NCBI GenBank assembly: GCA_017848205.1
Contig: JAGDDO010000303.1
Location: 1-13,607 of the forward strand
From: Oscillospiraceae bacterium
GTDB taxonomy: Bacteria; Bacillota_A; Clostridia; Oscillospirales; Ruminococcaceae
Direction: 5' to 3'
DNA length: 13,607 nucleotides
How positions within the stretch are numbered: position 1 is the first letter of the stretch; each line of letters opens with the position of its first letter. The notes under the pieces were generated by a model. The model did not search any database and was not told where the DNA came from. It saw nothing but the letters and a program-made list of their open reading frames with translations. The position numbers and the translations under genes were made by a program. This document shows positions 1 to 7,310 of this stretch, piece by piece.

Positions 1-180
1 CAGAAATTCGCCGCGCTCTGCAAAGGCTGTATCTGTGACCCGCGTCTTCCTCAGTGCATATGCGGAAGGACACCTCAGGCAAAGCTTGTAATCCGCAAGC
101 CCATCGAAGCAAGTGCCGGGGAGCTTGAAGAGAATAACCGCAGCCGCAGTGCCAAACTCCGGGTGCTCGAAAGGATATAG
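1..180 (+). CDS. rsmH: RsmH (MraW) 16S rRNA m4C1402 methyltransferase, 3' end only
   Basis: Partial gene: the reading frame is open from base 1 and stops at TAG 178-180, giving the last 59 residues. The family methylates N4 of C1402 in 16S rRNA and is normally near the head of the dcw cluster. What is visible is the C-terminal signature: a Cys-rich stretch (CKGCICDPRLPQCICG, residues 7-22 of the fragment), then basic residues, then the typical ending NRSRSAKLRVLERI, which matches the family's usual N-x-R-[SA]-R-S-A-K-L-R-V-x-E ending. The spaced cysteines are common in Clostridia members of the family. The catalytic methyltransferase domain lies upstream of the window. The stop codon abuts the ftsL GTG start, so the two genes are almost certainly cotranscribed and translationally linked. 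Confidence 0.92.
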   Translation, partial: QKFAALCKGCICDPRLPQCICGRTPQAKLVIRKPIEASAGELEENNRSRSAKLRVLERI

Positions 181-681
181 GTGGTCGATATGTCAGGTAT
201 CAATCTTGCATATGACAGTGAAAATAACTACGACCTGAATAAATACCGCAACCTCAGTAATAACGAAGCTGAAACTGAGATCAAAAATCAGGAACAGATA
301 ATCATACAGCAGAAGAAACTTGAAAGAAGCAATACAGCCAAGATAATCGTAATGGCTTTTGCTGCGCTTGTTGTACTTTTCTGCGTGGTTTACGGAAAGG
401 TTCAGGTAAGTGATATCTACAATAAGATCAACAGCCAGAAGACGGAACTCAATGTTGCAGAAAGCGAAAACGCAAGACTCAAGGCAGAACTTGAGTCCTA
501 CACATCCCTCAGAAACATTGAGGAATATGCCGAGGAAATAGGCCTTAAAAAGCTTGACAAGGCGCAGATATGGTATGTTGACATCCAGCAGGAAGACATC
601 GTGAAAATTCCTGAAAAAGACGAAAATTTCTTTGTAAAAATAAAGAGATCCGTCAGGAAGTTCTTTTACAAATTTGAGTGA
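181..681 (+). CDS. ftsL: FtsL-type cell division protein (bitopic septum formation initiator)
   Basis: A 166-residue bitopic membrane protein. The cytoplasmic N-terminus (about 1-52) is polar. A single membrane segment at about 53-72 (AKIIVMAFAALVVLFCVVYG) is followed by an extracytoplasmic heptad-rich coiled coil at about 75-110. The short motif NIEEYAEEIGLKK (112-124) is typical of FtsL/DivIC proteins, which show 'A..LGM'-like sequences there. FtsL links FtsQ/DivIB and DivIC/FtsB to the FtsW-PBP synthase at the septum. Its position between rsmH and the division PBP is the classical ftsL position, and supports the call more strongly than sequence does, since FtsL is poorly conserved. Start: GTG 181 has AAAGGA at 170-175 with a 5-nt gap. 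ATG 190 has AGGTGG at 179-184 and is an equally good alternative (163 residues). Confidence 0.85.
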   Translation: MVDMSGINLAYDSENNYDLNKYRNLSNNEAETEIKNQEQIIIQQKKLERSNTAKIIVMAFAALVVLFCVVYGKVQVSDIYNKINSQKTELNVAESENARLKAELESYTSLRNIEEYAEEIGLKKLDKAQIWYVDIQQEDIVKIPEKDENFFVKIKRSVRKFFYKFE

Positions 682-692
682 TCAAAAATTTC

Positions 693-718
693 AAGCCGGA
701 ATTTTCCTGTTCCGGCTT
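693..718. other. Intercistronic hairpin between ftsL and the PBP gene
   Basis: Perfect 9-bp inverted repeat: AAGCCGGAA at 693-701, 8-nt loop, TTCCGGCTT at 710-718. On the + strand only TTTAG follows, so it is a weak intrinsic terminator there. On the - strand it is followed by a short T run (complement of AAAAAT at 684-689). Because the operon clearly continues, it is more likely a partial terminator, processing site or mRNA-stabilising stem. Confidence 0.6.
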
Positions 719-722
719 TAGT

Positions 723-759
723 AGTGAATGGCAGAACTTTTCGTGCTCTGACGTTCACT
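723..759 (+). other. Second hairpin just upstream of the PBP ribosome binding site
   Basis: AGTGAATG (723-730) pairs with CGTTCACT (752-759) through one T-G wobble. After one G-A mismatch, CAGA (732-735) pairs with TCTG (747-750), closing an 11-nt loop. The stem ends 11 nt before the AGGAGG of the PBP gene. It could affect loading at that TTG-initiated gene or be an mRNA-processing stem. Its structure is read by eye, not folded. Confidence 0.45.
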
Positions 760-770
760 ATATTTCATTT

Positions 771-776
771 AGGAGG
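771..776 (+). promoter_or_regulatory. Ribosome binding site fixing a TTG start for the PBP gene
   Basis: Full consensus AGGAGG, 8 nt before TTG 785-787. The next in-frame ATG codons (803 and 809) lie 26 or more nt from this site, too far to use it. The TTG is therefore the supported start. Confidence 0.8.
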
Positions 777-784
777 ATTAAGTT

Positions 785-3280
785 TTGTCTGATTTACCTT
801 CGATGCGAATGAAAAGAAGAGCAAACATTGCTGTTCTTACAGGTATTTTTGCATTTGCAGCCGTGATCACCGTGAATCTTTTCAAGCTGATGGTAGTAGA
901 TGCAAAGATCTATCAGGATAAGGCTGACGAAAATCAGTTCGGATCCAAGACACTTCCGGCAGCCCGCGGTTCCATTTATACCGCTGACGGAAAAATTCTG
1001 GCCCAGAGTGCTACTGCGTACCAGATCATGATAGATCCGAAAACGTTTATAAACAATGACCTTGACAATCCAAGCATAATTGCGTATTACATACACACCA
1101 AGCTCGGTGTGAAAAAATCAGATGCGGCGGAAGCGGTAAGAAAAAACAAGATCATGGATTTTCTTGATGCTCTTCCTGAGACGTATAACCTCAGTGAAGT
1201 CAGAAGCAAATTCAACGGCCGCACCGTTAAAGAGATCAACAAAGTGCTTTTTTCCGAGTTTTTAGCCGGTGCACTGAAGATCGATGCATCTGTTGTCCGT
1301 GAGGCAATGGAAGAAACGGAGTCACGCTGCGTTTATCTTGCACAGAAAGCGGAAAAGCCGGTGAAGGACAAGATCCAGGATTACATAGTTGAAAACGGCA
1401 TCAGCTGTATGGACCTTACGCCTAATCCGAAGCGTTACTATCCGCAGGACGATCTTGCATCGTCTGTAGTAGGATTTCTTGACTACGACGGAAAAGGACG
1501 CTACGGAATCGAAAGACAGTACGACGAATATCTTTCCGGCGTTGACGGAGTTATCATTACAGCACAGGATGCTCACGACGAGCAGATGCCGTACCGTTAT
1601 TCAAAACTGTATGAGGCCAAGGACGGAAACTCCGTTAATCTCACCATTGACTCGATGATACAGTACTACTGCGAGACCTCGCTTGACAAGTACATCGAAA
1701 GTTCGCAGGCGGCAGAGTACGGATGTGCCATTGTTATGAATGCCAAGACCGGCGCCGTTCTCGGAATGTATTCAGCTCCGGGCTTTGACATAAACAACAA
1801 GGGCGTTCTTTCAGCTGCCGATCAGGCTCTTCTCGATTCGGACAGCACAATGATAACAGCTACTGAACTTCCGACTATAGCTGATGACGGAACGCTTACT
1901 CCGATAACTGATGCGGATCTTCTCGAAAGAACGTGGAAAAACAAGGCTATTTCAGTTATCAATGAACCGGGTTCCGTATTCAAGGTGTTTACCACTGCCG
2001 CTGCGCTTGAAGAGAAAGCGGCTTCATTTGAAGATAAATTCACTTGCTACGGTTATGAAACGATAAACGGAGCCAAGATCTACTGCCATGAAAAAGCAGG
2101 CGGCCATGGCGAGCAGGATTTCAAGAAGGCACTTCTTAACTCGTGCAACCCGGCGTTCATGCAGATAGGCCTTAAACTCGGCGGCGAAAAATTCAGCTAC
2201 TATGCCGATGCATTCGGACTCCGCGAGCCTACCGGAATCGATCTTCCGGGCGAAGTAAACAGTGCATTCCTGAGCAGTTCAGTTCTGAAGAGCAATGACT
2301 TCGACCTTGCCGAATCAGCTTTCGGACAGGCAAACTGTCTTACTGCTATGCAGATGATAACTGGTTACACCGCGGCTATAAACGGCGGATATCTTTTAAG
2401 ACCGCACATTGTCGGAAGCATTGTCGATTCGGACATGAACGAAGTTATGAGGGTCGAGCCTGAGGTAAGACGTCAGGTAATATCAGAACAGACTTCGGCT
2501 CAGGTACGTGAGGCACTGCAGAACAACGTTGATGCCACCAACTCGGGTAACGTCAAGATAAGCGGTTACAAGATAGGCGGCAAGAGCGGTACTGCCGAAA
2601 AGGAATCAAAGAAAGCTGCCGAGGAGATCAAATTCGACGCGCTTATAAACAGAAATCCTGAGGCGGTAAAAATATATGCTCAGCCGACACTTCAGCACGT
2701 TGCTTCATACTGTGCGTTTGCACCTGCAGATGACCCTGAAATAGTTGTGTACGTTGCCGTTGACGAACCTCAGAGCGGTTCATACTACGGCGGTAAGGTC
2801 GCAGCACCTTGTGTCCGTGAAATAATGGAAAAGACTCTTCCGTACATGGGATACTACCCTGAATATACGGACGAAGAAGTTCTCACCATGGACAAGCGTG
2901 TTCCTGACGTTGATGAACTTTCCACTGACGAAGCGGTAAATCAGATCAAGGAAGCGGGCTTTACGCCGGTACTCAGGGGCGAAGGGGACAGCATAATTTC
3001 ACAGTCGCCTTCATTCACAAGCAGTATGCCGGCAGGAAGCAAAGTATTCCTTTATACCGACCATGTTGCAGAACCTAAGGTCATCATGATGCCGGATCTT
3101 ACAAACATGAAGATCGCCGAAGTAACCGAGCTTTTCGAATCTCTCGGACTCAATCTCAAGGCAAACGGTTCCCGCAGCGACGAGGCCATTGTGCTGAGCC
3201 AGAGCGTTGAAGCAAGATCTTCAGTAACTGAAGGTGCCATCGTTCAGGTACTCTTCGGTGTAAACAGCCAGACAGGCTGA
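785..3280 (+). CDS. Division-specific class B penicillin-binding protein (FtsI/SpoVD type) with two PASTA domains
   Basis: An 831-residue monofunctional DD-transpeptidase that cross-links septal peptidoglycan. A short cytoplasmic N-terminus precedes one membrane segment (about 13-36). The dimerisation/pedestal domain carries the RGSIYTADGKILA motif (61-73). The transpeptidase domain has all three active-site motifs: SVFK 397-400 (nucleophile Ser397), SCN 453-455 and KSGT 600-603. Two PASTA domains follow, about 703-759 (starting RVPDVDELS) and 766-826 (starting VIMMPDLTN), as in SpoVD and PBP2x. Whether this is the vegetative FtsI (PbpB) or sporulation SpoVD paralogue cannot be decided; one gene at this locus may serve for division. 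Unusual points are about 35-40 extra residues just before the SxxK motif (about 338-381), a longer than usual stretch after KSGT (604-638), and a TTG start with a perfect Shine-Dalgarno site. Partners are FtsW, FtsL and FtsQ. Confidence 0.93.
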   Translation: MSDLPSMRMKRRANIAVLTGIFAFAAVITVNLFKLMVVDAKIYQDKADENQFGSKTLPAARGSIYTADGKILAQSATAYQIMIDPKTFINNDLDNPSIIAYYIHTKLGVKKSDAAEAVRKNKIMDFLDALPETYNLSEVRSKFNGRTVKEINKVLFSEFLAGALKIDASVVREAMEETESRCVYLAQKAEKPVKDKIQDYIVENGISCMDLTPNPKRYYPQDDLASSVVGFLDYDGKGRYGIERQYDEYLSGVDGVIITAQDAHDEQMPYRYSKLYEAKDGNSVNLTIDSMIQYYCETSLDKYIESSQAAEYGCAIVMNAKTGAVLGMYSAPGFDINNKGVLSAADQALLDSDSTMITATELPTIADDGTLTPITDADLLERTWKNKAISVINEPGSVFKVFTTAAALEEKAASFEDKFTCYGYETINGAKIYCHEKAGGHGEQDFKKALLNSCNPAFMQIGLKLGGEKFSYYADAFGLREPTGIDLPGEVNSAFLSSSVLKSNDFDLAESAFGQANCLTAMQMITGYTAAINGGYLLRPHIVGSIVDSDMNEVMRVEPEVRRQVISEQTSAQVREALQNNVDATNSGNVKISGYKIGGKSGTAEKESKKAAEEIKFDALINRNPEAVKIYAQPTLQHVASYCAFAPADDPEIVVYVAVDEPQSGSYYGGKVAAPCVREIMEKTLPYMGYYPEYTDEEVLTMDKRVPDVDELSTDEAVNQIKEAGFTPVLRGEGDSIISQSPSFTSSMPAGSKVFLYTDHVAEPKVIMMPDLTNMKIAEVTELFESLGLNLKANGSRSDEAIVLSQSVEARSSVTEGAIVQVLFGVNSQTG

Positions 3281-3287
3281 CGGGAAC

Positions 3288-3294
3288 AAAGGAG
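3288..3294 (+). promoter_or_regulatory. Ribosome binding site fixing a TTG start for murE
   Basis: AAAGGAG, 8 nt before TTG 3303-3305. No in-frame ATG lies nearby, and the following residues (KLSELLG) match the usual MurE N-terminus. It lies in the 22-bp gap after the PBP stop codon. Confidence 0.8.
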
Positions 3295-3302
3295 CGTTTC
3301 AG

Positions 3303-4745
3303 TTGAAATTATCAGAATTACTTGGAAGTACGTCCTACGGCAGAACGCTGGATTTTCCGGACTGTGAAGTTACGGGCGTTACCGACAATTCGAAAAAAAT
3401 AGAAAAAGGCTGTGTTTTTGTCTGCGTAAAGGGCGGTTCCTTCGACGGACACACCAAGGCGGCGGAAGCACTGGAACTCGGAGCGGCAGCTGTGGTTACC
3501 GAGCGTGATCTCGGACTTGAACGCCAGATCATAACCGACAGTTCAAGAAAATGCTACGGCGAACTCTGTGCGGCATGGTGTGACCATCCGGAAAAGAAGC
3601 TTAAGGTCATCGGAGTAACCGGTACAAACGGAAAAACCACAATGACCAATGTAATAAAGAAGATACTTACCGGCTGCGGATACAAAGTCGGTCTTATCGG
3701 TACAATACAGAACGAGATAGGAGATAAGGTCCTTCACACGGATAACACCACACCTATGACTTACGACTACATGGCTCTTCTTGACCATATGGTCAAGGAA
3801 AAATGCGATGTTGTCGTAATGGAAGTATCATCTTTCGGACTTGTTCAGTACAGAACGGGACCTACCCATTTCGATGTGTCAGTCTTTACAAACCTTACAC
3901 AGGATCATCTTGACTATCACGGAACAATGGAGGAATACTACAAGGCAAAGAAAATGCTCTTTGATGTTTCCGATACTGCTGTGATAAACACTGATGATGA
4001 GTACGGGAAAAGACTTTATTCGGAAATAAACTGCCGTAAGTTCAGCTGCAGCCTTAACGGAGCGGCAGACTTTATGGCTCACGGCATCTCACTGGGTGCT
4101 GACGGAACGGTTTTCACTCTTGAACGTGAGGGAAAAAGCACTGAAGTGAAGATGAAAATGACAGGAAAATTCAATGTCGAAAATGTTCTTGAGGCCTATG
4201 CAGCCTGTGTGGAATTCGGAATTCCTTCGGAAAAGATTATTCCGGTCATAACACAGTACCCGGGTGTAAAGGGCAGATGCGAGATCATTCCTACAGGACG
4301 TGATTTTACAGTTATCTGTGACTATGCGCATACACCGGACGCCATTGAAAATATTTTAAGCAGCGTTAAGGAATACTGCACCGGAAGACTTATCTGTCTC
4401 TTCGGATGCGGCGGAAACCGCGACAGCAAAAAGAGACCGCTTATGGCGAAGGCCGCTGCGGCTTATGCTGATCTTCTCATGGTGACTTCTGATAATCCGC
4501 GTGATGAGGAGCCGGGCGATATCATAAAGGATATTCTTGCAGGCCTTGAAGGCACGAAAACGGAATACGTTGTTGCCGGGGACAGACGCGAGGCCATTTA
4601 CAGTGTTCTGAAACTCGCGAAAACCGGAGATATAGTTGTTCTCGCAGGCAAGGGTCACGAGGACTATCAGATACTCAAAAACAATGTTCACATTCATTTC
4701 GATGAACGTGAAGTAGTAGCCGAAGGGCTTAAATTGCTTAAGTGA
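3303..4745 (+). CDS. murE: UDP-MurNAc-tripeptide synthetase MurE, meso-diaminopimelate type
   Basis: A 480-residue cytoplasmic Mur ligase that adds the third amino acid to UDP-MurNAc-L-Ala-D-Glu using ATP. N-terminal UDP-binding domain about 1-95; central ATPase domain with P-loop GTNGKTT (107-113), DNTTP (147-151) and DHLDYHG (201-207); C-terminal domain with HTPDAI (343-348) and GCGGNRDSKKRP (368-379). Lys216, in YYKAKK, aligns with the carbamylated lysine of E. coli MurE. The DNPR motif at 397-400 is the known signature of enzymes using meso-diaminopimelate; lysine enzymes carry a different tetrapeptide. The predicted wall is therefore DAP-type. The motif EVSSF (174-178) has Phe where E. 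coli MurE and many others have His. The gene starts at TTG 3303, 22 bp after the PBP gene. murF, often next in dcw clusters, is not present before mraY. Confidence 0.95.
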   Translation: MKLSELLGSTSYGRTLDFPDCEVTGVTDNSKKIEKGCVFVCVKGGSFDGHTKAAEALELGAAAVVTERDLGLERQIITDSSRKCYGELCAAWCDHPEKKLKVIGVTGTNGKTTMTNVIKKILTGCGYKVGLIGTIQNEIGDKVLHTDNTTPMTYDYMALLDHMVKEKCDVVVMEVSSFGLVQYRTGPTHFDVSVFTNLTQDHLDYHGTMEEYYKAKKMLFDVSDTAVINTDDEYGKRLYSEINCRKFSCSLNGAADFMAHGISLGADGTVFTLEREGKSTEVKMKMTGKFNVENVLEAYAACVEFGIPSEKIIPVITQYPGVKGRCEIIPTGRDFTVICDYAHTPDAIENILSSVKEYCTGRLICLFGCGGNRDSKKRPLMAKAAAAYADLLMVTSDNPRDEEPGDIIKDILAGLEGTKTEYVVAGDRREAIYSVLKLAKTGDIVVLAGKGHEDYQILKNNVHIHFDEREVVAEGLKLLK

Positions 4746-4781
4746 CGCAGTAAGGTTTTTGGTTCGCTAAAGCAAAAATGA

Positions 4782-4806
4782 TCTGTGTCCGTTTACGAAA
4801 CACAGA
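4782..4806 (+). other. Hairpin in the murE-mraY gap
   Basis: TCTGTGT (4782-4788) pairs with ACACAGA (4800-4806) across an 11-nt loop; no U-tract follows. The 94-bp murE-mraY gap has no other clear feature. The stem ends 17 nt before GGGAGGA (4824-4830) of mraY. A weaker alternative pairing of GTTT with AAAC exists in the loop region. Confidence 0.4.
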
Positions 4807-4839
4807 CTGTATGCAGTTTAATCGGGAGGAAATATTAAA

Positions 4840-5889
4840 ATGCCTTTATCAATCAGGATGGGCGTTGCTGTTGCAGCATTTGTAATAGCTGCACTGACAG
4901 GACTTGCGCTTATTCCATATCTTAAAAAAATACATTTCGGACAGACTATTCTGGAAATTGGTCCTGCATGGCACAAGGACAAGCAGGGAACACCTATCAT
5001 GGGCGGTTTCATGTTCATCATTGCAAGCCTTGTGACATCGGCGGTAGGCTACACGATCTACAGGCTTACCTATTACGATGTTGAAGGAAGCATTGCGCTT
5101 AACGGCATGCTGAAACTCGTTTCATGCATGATCTTTTCAGTCCTGTTTTCAGCCATTGGTTTTGCAGACGACTACATCAAGGCGATAAAGAAGCAGAACC
5201 TCGGTCTTAACGCAAAGCAGAAAATGATCTTCCAGTTCGTAGTCTGCTCGGCATTTCTCGCGGCAATGCATTTCCTCGGAGATGTATCCACCGAGATAAA
5301 CCTTATGTTTTTAAGATTTGACGCAGGTATTTTTTATTATCCGATAATGATACTTGTAATGATCTACGTTTCAAACGCTGTCAATCTTACCGACGGTGTT
5401 GACGGACTCTGCGGATCAGTTACAGTTGTTACGATGCTTGCTCTCACCACGATATGCATGATACTTACAGAGTATGAAGTATCACTCTTTGCTATCGCAG
5501 TTGCAGGCGGATGCTTAGGCTTCCTTGTATGGAATCTTCATCCGGCAAAGTGTTTCATGGGAGATACAGGTTCCATGTATCTCGGAGGCGCATTCGTTGC
5601 AGTAAGCATGATGACACACAACCATCTGCTGATGATCCTTGTCGGAATTGTCTACATACTTGAAGCTCTTTCAGTTGTTCTTCAGGTAAGCTACTTCAAG
5701 ATCACAGCTCATCAGCACTATAAAAAGACAGGCGAAAAGGGAAAGGGAAAAAGAATTTTCAAGATGTCTCCGATACACCATCATTTCGAGATGTGCGGAT
5801 ACTCAGAATACAAAATAGTTATTCTTTTCTCGGCAGTCGCACTCATTGCAGGTGCTGCGTCAGTGGCGATCTGCTATAATTTCGTATAA
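4840..5889 (+). CDS. mraY: Phospho-MurNAc-pentapeptide translocase MraY
   Basis: A 349-residue polytopic membrane enzyme, close to the family's usual length. It transfers phospho-MurNAc-pentapeptide from UDP to undecaprenyl phosphate, making lipid I on the inner face of the membrane. Visible family motifs are HKDKQGTPIMGG (45-56), FADDYIK (108-114; Asp110 and Asp111), NAVNLTDGVDGL (179-190; Asp185 and Asp188), the catalytic-region FMGDTGS (239-245; Asp242) and the cytoplasmic PIHHHFE (311-317). About ten hydrophobic segments are visible, beginning at residues 7-27. Start ATG 4840 has GGGAGGA at 4824-4830, 9 nt upstream. The product of MurE, after MurF action encoded elsewhere, is its substrate, and lipid I passes to MurG encoded two genes downstream. 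Confidence 0.96.
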   Translation: MPLSIRMGVAVAAFVIAALTGLALIPYLKKIHFGQTILEIGPAWHKDKQGTPIMGGFMFIIASLVTSAVGYTIYRLTYYDVEGSIALNGMLKLVSCMIFSVLFSAIGFADDYIKAIKKQNLGLNAKQKMIFQFVVCSAFLAAMHFLGDVSTEINLMFLRFDAGIFYYPIMILVMIYVSNAVNLTDGVDGLCGSVTVVTMLALTTICMILTEYEVSLFAIAVAGGCLGFLVWNLHPAKCFMGDTGSMYLGGAFVAVSMMTHNHLLMILVGIVYILEALSVVLQVSYFKITAHQHYKKTGEKGKGKRIFKMSPIHHHFEMCGYSEYKIVILFSAVALIAGAASVAICYNFV

Positions 5890-5900
5890 AGCAGTTTCTG

Positions 5901-5934
5901 ATAACCGGATACAAGTTAGTGTGCATCCGGTTAT
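5901..5934 (+). other. Terminator-like hairpin between mraY and ftsW
   Basis: Perfect 10-bp stem ATAACCGGAT (5901-5910) with ATCCGGTTAT (5925-5934), 14-nt loop, followed by TTTATA and then the ftsW ribosome binding site. The U-tract is short, so partial termination or a stabilising or processing stem is more likely than a full stop. It resembles the ftsL-PBP hairpin in having a CCGGA core. Confidence 0.6.
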
Positions 5935-5939
5935 TTTAT

Positions 5940-5945
5940 AAGGAG
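5940..5945 (+). promoter_or_regulatory. Ribosome binding site deciding the ftsW start
   Basis: AAGGAG lies 10 nt before ATG 5956 but only 1 nt before the upstream in-frame TTG 5947. The ATG is therefore the real start and the longer reading frame is an artefact. Confidence 0.8.
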
Positions 5946-5955
5946 TTTGACTTCA

Positions 5956-7290
5956 ATGGACAATGATTCTATAAACATCCGGATCGAAGAGGATGAAGGC
6001 AGACATAAAAAATCGAAACCGGCTAAAAGCAGGTGGGAGTTTTTTTCGTTAAGGAAAAAAATAACGAAAATAAATCAGTGGCGTATCCGCGACCGAAAAC
6101 TGGGAACCATTGACCTTCCGTTTTTCTTCATTGTTACAATTCTTCTGGTAATGGGTATAATAATGATGTTCTCCGCCAGCTATGCCTGGGCTATCAGTGA
6201 AGGTGAAAAGGGAATTTTTTATGCTGAAAAGCAGATGAAGTTTGCCCTCGGCGGCCTTTTAGCCATGTTTATATTAACCAAAGTAGACTATCATTTATGG
6301 AAGAAAAAAATATTGTCTGTCGGCGTATACGCCTTTGGTTTCCTTCTTCTTCTCATGGTAAAATTCACACCCCTCGGACGTGACCACAATGATGCCAAAA
6401 GATGGCTCGGCATCGGAGGCTTTGAATTCCAGCCGTCCGAGATCATGAAGTTTGCGATGGTAATTCTTTTTGCTACTCTTATTGTAAACAATCCGAAGTC
6501 GCTCAAGAGCAAAAAAGGCCTTGTGCCGTACCTTTTATTCCTGGCACCGGTCATCGGCCTGCTCATGCTTCAGCCGCATCTTTCCTGTTCGATACTTATC
6601 TGTCTTATCTGCTTCTCACTTATCTATGTCGGCGGCATAAGACATATCGACCTTGCTGCGATCGGCGCAGTAAGCATTGCAGGTATCGCCGCACTTGTTG
6701 CATGGAAGATGTATGTTGAAGGCTTTACATATTTCGAAAACCGTTTCAAGTCATGGCTTCACCCGTTTTCTGATCCTACCGGTGTTACATGGCAGACAGA
6801 CCAGTCGCTTGTTGCCATCGGTTCCGGCGGATTTTTCGGAATGGGACTCGGAAACTCAAGACAGAAGTTCCGCTATCTCCCTGAGTCAAAGAACGACTTC
6901 GTATTTTCCATAGTATGTGAGGAACTCGGTTATGTCGGCGCAGTTACAGTTATTCTTCTGTTTGCGTTCTTCGTGTTCCGCGGTTTCTATATTGCTTCCA
7001 AGTCTCCTGACAAATTCGGTATGCTCGTATGTATCGGCATCACGGTCCAGGTAGGCTTCCAGGCATTTCTCAATATCGCCGTTGTCAGCAATCTTATACC
7101 TAACACTGGTATCAGTCTTCCTTTCTTCAGCTACGGCGGTACATCACTTATGATGCTTCTCGGTGAAATGGGGATAATACTGAATATATCGCGGCATATG
7201 ACCGAGACGACTGAAGAGGCGAATGCACTCAAAAGAGTTGATAACCTCAGACAGGCTAAAAAGCGCACCGGTCGTGCAGTGTCAAAATAA
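5956..7290 (+). CDS. ftsW: SEDS peptidoglycan glycosyltransferase FtsW/SpoVE
   Basis: A 444-residue SEDS-family polymerase that links lipid II disaccharides into glycan strands together with the division PBP. A charged cytoplasmic N-terminus (about 1-50, rich in Lys and Arg) precedes about ten membrane segments from residue 53 on. Family motifs are DAKRWLGIGGFEFQPSE (146-162), LQPHLS (205-210), LPESKNDFVFSI (308-319) and LPFFSYGGTS (388-397). Asp314 in the third motif matches the conserved acidic residue of the FtsW/RodA loop. The first motif has the usual RW pair (149-150) and PSE (160-162). Its place between mraY and murG is the standard FtsW/SpoVE position, so FtsW is preferred over RodA; the vegetative and sporulation paralogues cannot be separated from sequence. 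murD, often located before it, is missing here. Confidence 0.93.
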   Translation: MDNDSINIRIEEDEGRHKKSKPAKSRWEFFSLRKKITKINQWRIRDRKLGTIDLPFFFIVTILLVMGIIMMFSASYAWAISEGEKGIFYAEKQMKFALGGLLAMFILTKVDYHLWKKKILSVGVYAFGFLLLLMVKFTPLGRDHNDAKRWLGIGGFEFQPSEIMKFAMVILFATLIVNNPKSLKSKKGLVPYLLFLAPVIGLLMLQPHLSCSILICLICFSLIYVGGIRHIDLAAIGAVSIAGIAALVAWKMYVEGFTYFENRFKSWLHPFSDPTGVTWQTDQSLVAIGSGGFFGMGLGNSRQKFRYLPESKNDFVFSIVCEELGYVGAVTVILLFAFFVFRGFYIASKSPDKFGMLVCIGITVQVGFQAFLNIAVVSNLIPNTGISLPFFSYGGTSLMMLLGEMGIILNISRHMTETTEEANALKRVDNLRQAKKRTGRAVSK

Positions 7291-7310
7291 TAATGAAAGG
7301 TGTTTAGTTG

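Noticed and set aside
5947..5955. TTG start three codons upstream for ftsW
   Set aside because: AAGGAG ends 1 nt before it, too close to be used; ATG 5956 is correctly spaced.
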